Assembly: GCF_004023665.1 (NCBI RefSeq)
Contig: NZ_SAUF01000001.1
Location: 916,501-980,500, forward strand
Length of the DNA stretch: 64,000 nucleotides
Direction of reading: 5' to 3'
Origin: Afifella aestuarii
GTDB lineage: Bacteria > Pseudomonadota > Alphaproteobacteria > Rhizobiales > Afifellaceae
Part shown: in pieces, positions 59,026 through 64,000 of the stretch
How positions within the stretch are numbered: the first letter of the stretch is position 1
Layout of the letters: each line of letters opens with the position of its first letter
Made by a program: the position numbers and the translations under genes
The notes under the pieces: generated by a model
What the model was told of the DNA's origin: nothing
The model's database searches: none
Seen by the model: the letters and a program-made list of their open reading frames with translations, nothing else

Positions 59026-61023
59026 GTGCGTGCCAATGCCGTCGCAGAAGCCATATCCAGATTCATGGGGTTCTTCGAACCGGTCGATGAGACCGCGAAG
59101 TTCCGCATCGAGCATCCCGATTTCGATTTCGGGCGTCGCCCGGTTGAGCTGAACCCGGATGCGCCGGGAACGCTTGTCAATGTGTCCCCGGATGATGGAC
59201 CTGCGGGCGGGGAAGGCGTTTCGCTGCGGCTTGGCGGATATCCGTCCGTGTCGGTCGATCCGGCGGGGCATCATCCGGCTCCGGTGCCATCGGGCCATGG
59301 GTATGAGCCGGTCTTTCTGAGCGATCGCGGCCCGGTTTTCATGCGCCCTGGCGAAACGGCGAGCGTCAGCGCCCCCGGCGCCTTTGTCGAGCCGGATGTG
59401 CGGGCGGTCTACAACGAGGCAGTCGATTCAAGCTTCGGCGTGGTCCGTCAGCATGCTGTACTCGACGACAGCGATCAGCTCTCGCTGGTCGATGGGGTGG
59501 ACCCTGTCTCTCTCGTCCCCGATGCGGGCGGGGACCTCCAGACGATGATCGATGCCGCGCAGATCTGGCGGGAAGAGATTTGGCGCGCCGAAACATCGGG
59601 CGGAGACGTCTCTGAGGAGAACTGGAACGGCGAGACCGGCGGGCTGCACAATCCTGCAGAGATCCGCGAAGCGCTTCTCCCCTCGGCCTATCACAATCCG
59701 GAAAGTGCCGGGCCAGTGACTGGCCATGACGGCGCTTATGTGAACGGGCAGCCGTCCCCCGATTACCCGACGGTCGACGAGATTTTCGACCGGCTCGGTC
59801 TCGGCGAAGACGAGGCCGATGAAGCTCCGAAAGACCCCCTCGATGTGGCGGTGACGGCCGAGATCGACCTCGGCCACAACACCGTCGTCAACGAGGCGAC
59901 GGTCCTGCAGGCCGATACTTTTGCCCGCACGACGATCGTCATGGGCGACTATTACGAAACGAATGCGATCAATCAGCTGACCGTGCATCTCGATGTCGAC
60001 GAGCGTCCGGCCGGGGCTGGTTTCGATGGCGCCGGCAGCTCTTACACAGATGCCTACAACGTCGCCGTTTTCGAGCGCAGCGAAGGTGTGACACCCGGGC
60101 CCGCCGATCCCGCCGGCTACTTCGTGCCTTACGACTACGAGGTGGATGTCATCGACGGCGACCTCATCACCTCCCGTTTCATCGAACAGATCCGTGTCGT
60201 CCTGGATAACGATCAGGTCGTTCTCACCTCGGTTAGCGAGGATACGGTGATCGAGACGGGAGGGAATGTCTCATATGGCTCGGTTGATTTTGCGGCCCTC
60301 CAGGATTTCTACGACGTCATCATCTTCGGCGGCAGCGTCTATGAAGGAAACTACATCGACCAGGTGAGCATCCTTCTCGACAATGATTACATCGCGCCCG
60401 GGGCGGCGGCCGGCGGCAGCATCGCGAGCTCCGGAAATCTTCTCTACAACTTCGCCTCCATCCATAATATCGGCGGAACCGATTTCCGGCCTGTGTCTGA
60501 GACGATGTCGGATCTCGTCTCCGCCTTCGGTCGTGGGGAGGAGACCTTCGACCGCTCCCTCGGCGAGCCGCTCGATTTTCTTGGCAGCTCGCATCTGCGC
60601 ATCCTCTACGTGACCGGCGACCGGGTCGAGCTCACGCATCTCAAACAAACGACCATCCTCTCGGACGCGGACACCGTCGATTATGCGCGGCAAACGGCGG
60701 CCGAGCTCGTCAACAAATCCGGGACGGACGTGCCCTGGCATATCGAGACCGGCGGCAACGCGGTCGTCAATGCAGGCCAGATCATCGACTACGACACGGC
60801 CGGTTCCGTGCGCTTCCTCGGCGGCGACTACTATTCCGATTCCATTCTCGCGCAGGCGGACCTCGTTCCGAGAGGAAACATGTCCGTTTTCGACACGGCG
60901 AAGCTTGCGCCGGAAGTGATCGCCTTCACGAGCCCCGACATCGACGTGCCTGACGAGGAGGGCGGTTTTGCAATCCACTCATACGACATGCCTGGCGATG
61001 GCCTGGCGAGCTTTTTCGGGTGA
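59026..61023 (+). CDS. Repeat-containing type I secretion-associated protein
   Basis: 665 residues from GTG 59026 (CGGAG upstream), no signal peptide, no membrane helix, acidic. From about residue 300 a motif of the form G-G-D-Y-Y-x-x-N-x-I-x-Q-x-x-x-L-x-D-x-D recurs: near 306-325 (ETNAINQLTVHLDVD), 380-398 (RFIEQIRVVLDNDQV), 433-460 (GNYIDQVSILLDNDYI), 525-553 (THLKQTTILSDADTV) and 596-618. It alternates with ETGGN-type strands (IETGGNVSYGSV, IETGGNAVVNAG). This suggests a stacked beta structure. Similar asparagine-rich proteins in rhizobia are labelled type I secretion proteins. It lies 3 bp before the transporter gene. Confidence 0.78.
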   Translation: MRANAVAEAISRFMGFFEPVDETAKFRIEHPDFDFGRRPVELNPDAPGTLVNVSPDDGPAGGEGVSLRLGGYPSVSVDPAGHHPAPVPSGHGYEPVFLSDRGPVFMRPGETASVSAPGAFVEPDVRAVYNEAVDSSFGVVRQHAVLDDSDQLSLVDGVDPVSLVPDAGGDLQTMIDAAQIWREEIWRAETSGGDVSEENWNGETGGLHNPAEIREALLPSAYHNPESAGPVTGHDGAYVNGQPSPDYPTVDEIFDRLGLGEDEADEAPKDPLDVAVTAEIDLGHNTVVNEATVLQADTFARTTIVMGDYYETNAINQLTVHLDVDERPAGAGFDGAGSSYTDAYNVAVFERSEGVTPGPADPAGYFVPYDYEVDVIDGDLITSRFIEQIRVVLDNDQVVLTSVSEDTVIETGGNVSYGSVDFAALQDFYDVIIFGGSVYEGNYIDQVSILLDNDYIAPGAAAGGSIASSGNLLYNFASIHNIGGTDFRPVSETMSDLVSAFGRGEETFDRSLGEPLDFLGSSHLRILYVTGDRVELTHLKQTTILSDADTVDYARQTAAELVNKSGTDVPWHIETGGNAVVNAGQIIDYDTAGSVRFLGGDYYSDSILAQADLVPRGNMSVFDTAKLAPEVIAFTSPDIDVPDEEGGFAIHSYDMPGDGLASFFG

Positions 61024-61026
61024 ACC

Positions 61027-63387
61027 ATGAAGTTGATGTCCACGGAAATGTCAGGTGGGGGCGGCACCGGCGATGTCGTCGAGGATGTTGCGAGAGCGCG
61101 CAAGCGCCCTTCTGTGCAAGGACCGCAGGTTGCGGCGCCTGCCTCGTCTGACGCCTCACGGTCTGGCAGCCTTCAGATGACGCCTGCGGCCCAAGCGGCG
61201 ATCGCCCGCATGGAGGAGGACATTCTTCGCGTGGTCGCGGTGGCCGCACGGACGCCCCGGCTGCATGGGAAGACGAAAGAGCCGAGAGCTTCGTGGCAGG
61301 GTCTTCCGAAGGCGGTGCAGCTCGACGATCTCGCTTTGGTGTCCACCGCGAAAGCCGCCCCACAGCCTCCTCGTGGAGAGGCCGCTCAGGCAATGCCTTC
61401 GTCGGCGCCGCCAATGCAGGAGCGGGAGGGCCGCGGCACCGGAAAGCTCGACGACGTCAATCCGGCGAAGTTCCGGGAGCCGGAACCTGCAAAGGCGAAA
61501 TCTCCCCCCTTTGCGCCCGTGATCGAGATCGAGAAGAACGAGCGCACCGAGCTGCCCGTGCAAAAAGGAGGTGGCGGCAAGCCGCCGCCGTCTTCTGGTG
61601 GCAGCGGCGGGGGAGGCGGCGGTTCCGATGGCCGGCCGAAGATGCAGGAGCGCGTCTCGCAGCCGAATTTTCGCCAGGCGCTCGCGCTGACGGTCGCAAA
61701 GGTGAAGACGAACATGCTGGTCGTGTTCGTCTTCACGATCGCGATGAACGTTCTCGTTCTCGCCGTGCCGATCTATCTTTTCCAGATCGCCGACCGGGTT
61801 CTCACCAGTCGCTCCGTCGATACGCTCGTCATGCTGACGCTGATCACGGCGGGCGCGATCGTGGGGCAGGTGCTTCTCGACGTTTTCCGCCGGCGCATTT
61901 TGATGCGCACGGCCTCGGAGATCGAGACGCGGCTGAGTTCGCCCATTTTGAGTGCGGCGGCGCGCTCTGCGCTTGGGGGAAGCGGTCGCGATTATCAGGT
62001 GCTGGGAGATCTCCAGCATATCCGCAACTTCGTCACCGGCGGCACGCTTCTGGCGATGCTCGATGCGCCGCTTGCGCCGATCTTTATCCTGGCGGTTTTC
62101 CTCGTCCACCCGCATCTCGGTTTCATCGTCTGCACGTCGATCCTGCTCTTGATGATCGTTGCGTTCATCAACCGTCAGATCACGGCGAAACCCTTCGCGG
62201 AAGCCAATGCGCATCTGACGATGGCCAACCTCAACCTGGAATCCCTGTCGCGCAATTCGCAGATCATCAATGCGCTCGGCATGATCCCGGAGGCCGTGCG
62301 CATGTGGGGACGTGCCAATGCCAACTCGCTCCGCCACCAGGTAACCGCGCAGGATCGCAACGTCTTCTTCACCGGCGTGTCGAAGGGGGTTCGCCTCTTT
62401 GCCCAGATCGCCATGCTCGGCTGGGGTGCGCATCTGGCACTCGACGGGCGGCTGACGGGCGGCATGGTGATTGCCTCCTCGATTATTGCGAGCCGCGCGC
62501 TCGCACCGGTCGAAGGCACGATCGAGGGATGGCGCACCTATATCCAGTCCCGCGCGGCCTATGACCGGATCGCCAACTTACTGCGGACCTCGCCGCTCAA
62601 TGTGGAACGCCTCAGACTGCCGCAACCGACGGGCCGCCTCGACGTGGAGCGCGTGCTCTTCGTGCCGCCGCCCAACAAGCGGGTCATTCTGAACGGCGTC
62701 ACCTTCAGCCTGGAACCCGGAGAGACCCTGGCGATCATCGGGGATTCCGGCGCCGGCAAGTCGACTTTGGGCAAAATGCTGGTCGGATCGATCGTGCCGA
62801 CGGCGGGAAGTGTGCGGCTCGATCTCATGGAACTGAAGAACTGGGACCCGCGGCAGCTCGGTGAGAACATCGGCTATCTTCCGCAGGACATTCAGCTCTT
62901 TCCCGCCTCCATCAAGGCGAACATCGCCCGTATGCGCGAGGATGTGACGGATGAGATGATCTTCGAGGCCGCCTCTCTCGCCGGGGTGCACAAGCTGATC
63001 GCATCGCTGCCGCAGGGCTATGAGACCATGATCGCGGGCGATGGCGCGCCGCTCTCCGGAGGCCAGAAGCAGCGGATCGGCCTGGCCCGCGCCTTCTTCG
63101 GCAATCCGCGTCTCGTCATCCTCGACGAGCCGAACTCCAATCTCGACACGGCCGGCGAGCAGGCGCTCGCCCAGGCGATCGAAAAGGCGAAGACGGTCGG
63201 CACGACGGTTATCGCCATCACCCAGCGCACGGCACTTCTGCGGTGCGTCGACAAGATCATGGTCATGAAGGACGGCACCGTTCAGGCGATCGGTGAGCGG
63301 CAGGCGATGCTGCAAGCTCTTGCCGGTCCGAAAAAACCCGGGCCCGGGGGTGCGCCCGGCGGAGAGGTGAGGGGAGACCAGGCATGA
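61027..63387 (+). CDS. Type I secretion ABC transporter (permease/ATPase)
   Basis: 786 residues of the PrtD/HlyB type. A 215-residue N-terminal extension is low in complexity (GKPPPSSGGSGGGGGGSDG) and replaces the C39 peptidase domain of other exporters. The membrane domain covers about 235-500 (NVLVLAVPIYLFQIADRVL; ALAPVEGTIEGWRTYIQSR). The ATPase has Walker A GDSGAGKST (572-580), signature LSGGQ (676-680) and Walker B LVILDEPNSNLD. It starts 3 bp after the repeat protein and overlaps the fusion-protein gene by four bases. An outer-membrane TolC partner is not in the window. Confidence 0.92.
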   Translation: MKLMSTEMSGGGGTGDVVEDVARARKRPSVQGPQVAAPASSDASRSGSLQMTPAAQAAIARMEEDILRVVAVAARTPRLHGKTKEPRASWQGLPKAVQLDDLALVSTAKAAPQPPRGEAAQAMPSSAPPMQEREGRGTGKLDDVNPAKFREPEPAKAKSPPFAPVIEIEKNERTELPVQKGGGGKPPPSSGGSGGGGGGSDGRPKMQERVSQPNFRQALALTVAKVKTNMLVVFVFTIAMNVLVLAVPIYLFQIADRVLTSRSVDTLVMLTLITAGAIVGQVLLDVFRRRILMRTASEIETRLSSPILSAAARSALGGSGRDYQVLGDLQHIRNFVTGGTLLAMLDAPLAPIFILAVFLVHPHLGFIVCTSILLLMIVAFINRQITAKPFAEANAHLTMANLNLESLSRNSQIINALGMIPEAVRMWGRANANSLRHQVTAQDRNVFFTGVSKGVRLFAQIAMLGWGAHLALDGRLTGGMVIASSIIASRALAPVEGTIEGWRTYIQSRAAYDRIANLLRTSPLNVERLRLPQPTGRLDVERVLFVPPPNKRVILNGVTFSLEPGETLAIIGDSGAGKSTLGKMLVGSIVPTAGSVRLDLMELKNWDPRQLGENIGYLPQDIQLFPASIKANIARMREDVTDEMIFEAASLAGVHKLIASLPQGYETMIAGDGAPLSGGQKQRIGLARAFFGNPRLVILDEPNSNLDTAGEQALAQAIEKAKTVGTTVIAITQRTALLRCVDKIMVMKDGTVQAIGERQAMLQALAGPKKPGPGGAPGGEVRGDQA

Positions 63388-64000
63388 GCAAGAAAGCTGG
63401 CGGAGACTACCCGCTGGAGGAATGGTATGCGCCCGTTCCTCGCTCCATCGCGTCGGCCTCTCTTGCCGGCGCCCTTGTGATCGGGCTCGCGTTTGCGGGC
63501 TTCGGAGGCTGGGCGGCGACGGCACCGCTTGCCGCGGCGGTCGTGGCGAGCGGCACCTTCGTGTCCACCGGCCAGAACAAGCTGGTGCAGCATCTCGAAG
63601 GCGGCATTATCCGGGAAATCCGGGCGCGAGAGGGTGACCGGGTCGATGCTGGCCAGACCCTGCTCGTGCTCGATTCCGTTGCTCCGCGCGCCAATGCGCG
63701 GCGCCTGTCGATCCGGCTGGCGCGTCTGCAGGCGGCGAGCGACCGGCTCTCGGCCCAGGCGGCCGGGCGCGAGGCGTTGGTCTTCCGCGATGTGCGTTTG
63801 AACGATGCGGATGGCGAGGAGATCCAGCAAATCCAAGATATGCAGAGACGCCTCTTCGATGCCGCGCTGGCGCAGCTGAAGGGCAATGAGCACATCGTCG
63901 AAGGCAGCATTCAGGCGCTGCGCGAAAGGCTGAAGGGTGTGGAAGCCCAGAAGGCCGCCGTTTCCGAGCAGCTCCGGCTCATCCTCAAGGAGCGCGAAGG
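63384..64000 (+). CDS. Type I secretion membrane-fusion protein (HlyD family), 5' part
   Basis: The first 205 residues are visible; the gene runs off the right edge. A short cytoplasmic N-terminus (YPLEEWYAPVPRSI) precedes one membrane helix (LAGALVIGLAFAGFGGWAAT). Next come the HlyD signature VVASGTFVSTGQNKLVQHLEGG, the lipoyl-like hinge and coiled-coil helices (RLARLQAASDRLSAQA). Its ATG overlaps the transporter stop (ATGA). It bridges the transporter to an outer-membrane channel. Confidence 0.92.
   Translation, partial: MSKKAGGDYPLEEWYAPVPRSIASASLAGALVIGLAFAGFGGWAATAPLAAAVVASGTFVSTGQNKLVQHLEGGIIREIRAREGDRVDAGQTLLVLDSVAPRANARRLSIRLARLQAASDRLSAQAAGREALVFRDVRLNDADGEEIQQIQDMQRRLFDAALAQLKGNEHIVEGSIQALRERLKGVEAQKAAVSEQLRLILKERE

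Overview
The window is high-GC DNA from an alphaproteobacterium, most likely of the order Hyphomicrobiales (Rhizobiales). Evidence: the DUF1036-pyk pair beside N-formylglutamate amidohydrolase, DUF1244 and gapR; a 41-residue cysteine-free L36; a three-gene pntAA-pntAB-pntB transhydrogenase preceded by an aa3-oxidase subunit IV-like gene; an Omp10-type lipoprotein; a probable serC RNA motif; and DUF6476 beside an RluD-type synthase. The species cannot be named from the sequence. The norD fragment and pseudoazurin point to denitrification. No insertion sequence, prophage, integrase or CRISPR array was seen.

Layout. 1-1.5 kb: end of norD and a pseudoazurin gene behind a CRP/FNR-type box. 1.8-4.3 kb: choline/betaine-type ABC permease and ATPase, and a half-size EamA protein. 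4.5-11.7 kb: rpmJ, a TPR protein, DUF1036-pyk, an EamA exporter, N-formylglutamate amidohydrolase, DUF1244, gapR and glpD. 11.8-17.2 kb: a cell-wall locus on the minus strand with a degenerate sigma-54-type regulator, an LdtD-like L,D-transpeptidase and a MepK-like endopeptidase. 17.4-25.1 kb: pepF, an intergenic region with a tiny reading frame behind a full-length Shine-Dalgarno, an ABC1/UbiB protein, an Omp10-like lipoprotein and the transhydrogenase operon. 25.4-35.8 kb: a diguanylate cyclase, a beta-barrel protein, serC-serA, purA and a membrane protein carrying 22 consecutive prolines. 35.8-42.8 kb: thiXY behind a TPP riboswitch, two EamA transporters, rpoH, an rluD-type gene, DUF6476 and tRNA-Glu.

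43.4-50.8 kb is a catabolic operon: MFS transporter, allF (fdrA), allG (DUF1116), carbamate kinase, allH (DUF2877) and a LysR regulator. By family it should split a carbamoylated oxamate-type compound and recover ATP from carbamoyl phosphate. 51.9-54.4 kb is a complete ECF-type importer. Its fused double ATPase has complementary degenerate halves, which predicts one working ATP site.

54.4-64 kb is the least familiar part. A LuxR-type response regulator and a small histidine-phosphotransfer-like partner overlap in one operon. A HEPN-like protein follows. Divergently transcribed are two tandem, very acidic Asp/Asn/Ser-rich paralogues with no signal peptide, a 665-residue repeat protein, a type I secretion ABC transporter and its membrane-fusion protein, which runs off the window. 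A shared 9-bp motif lies upstream of both the regulator operon and the secretion operon. I read this as a dedicated type I secretion system with its own cargo family and its own regulators.
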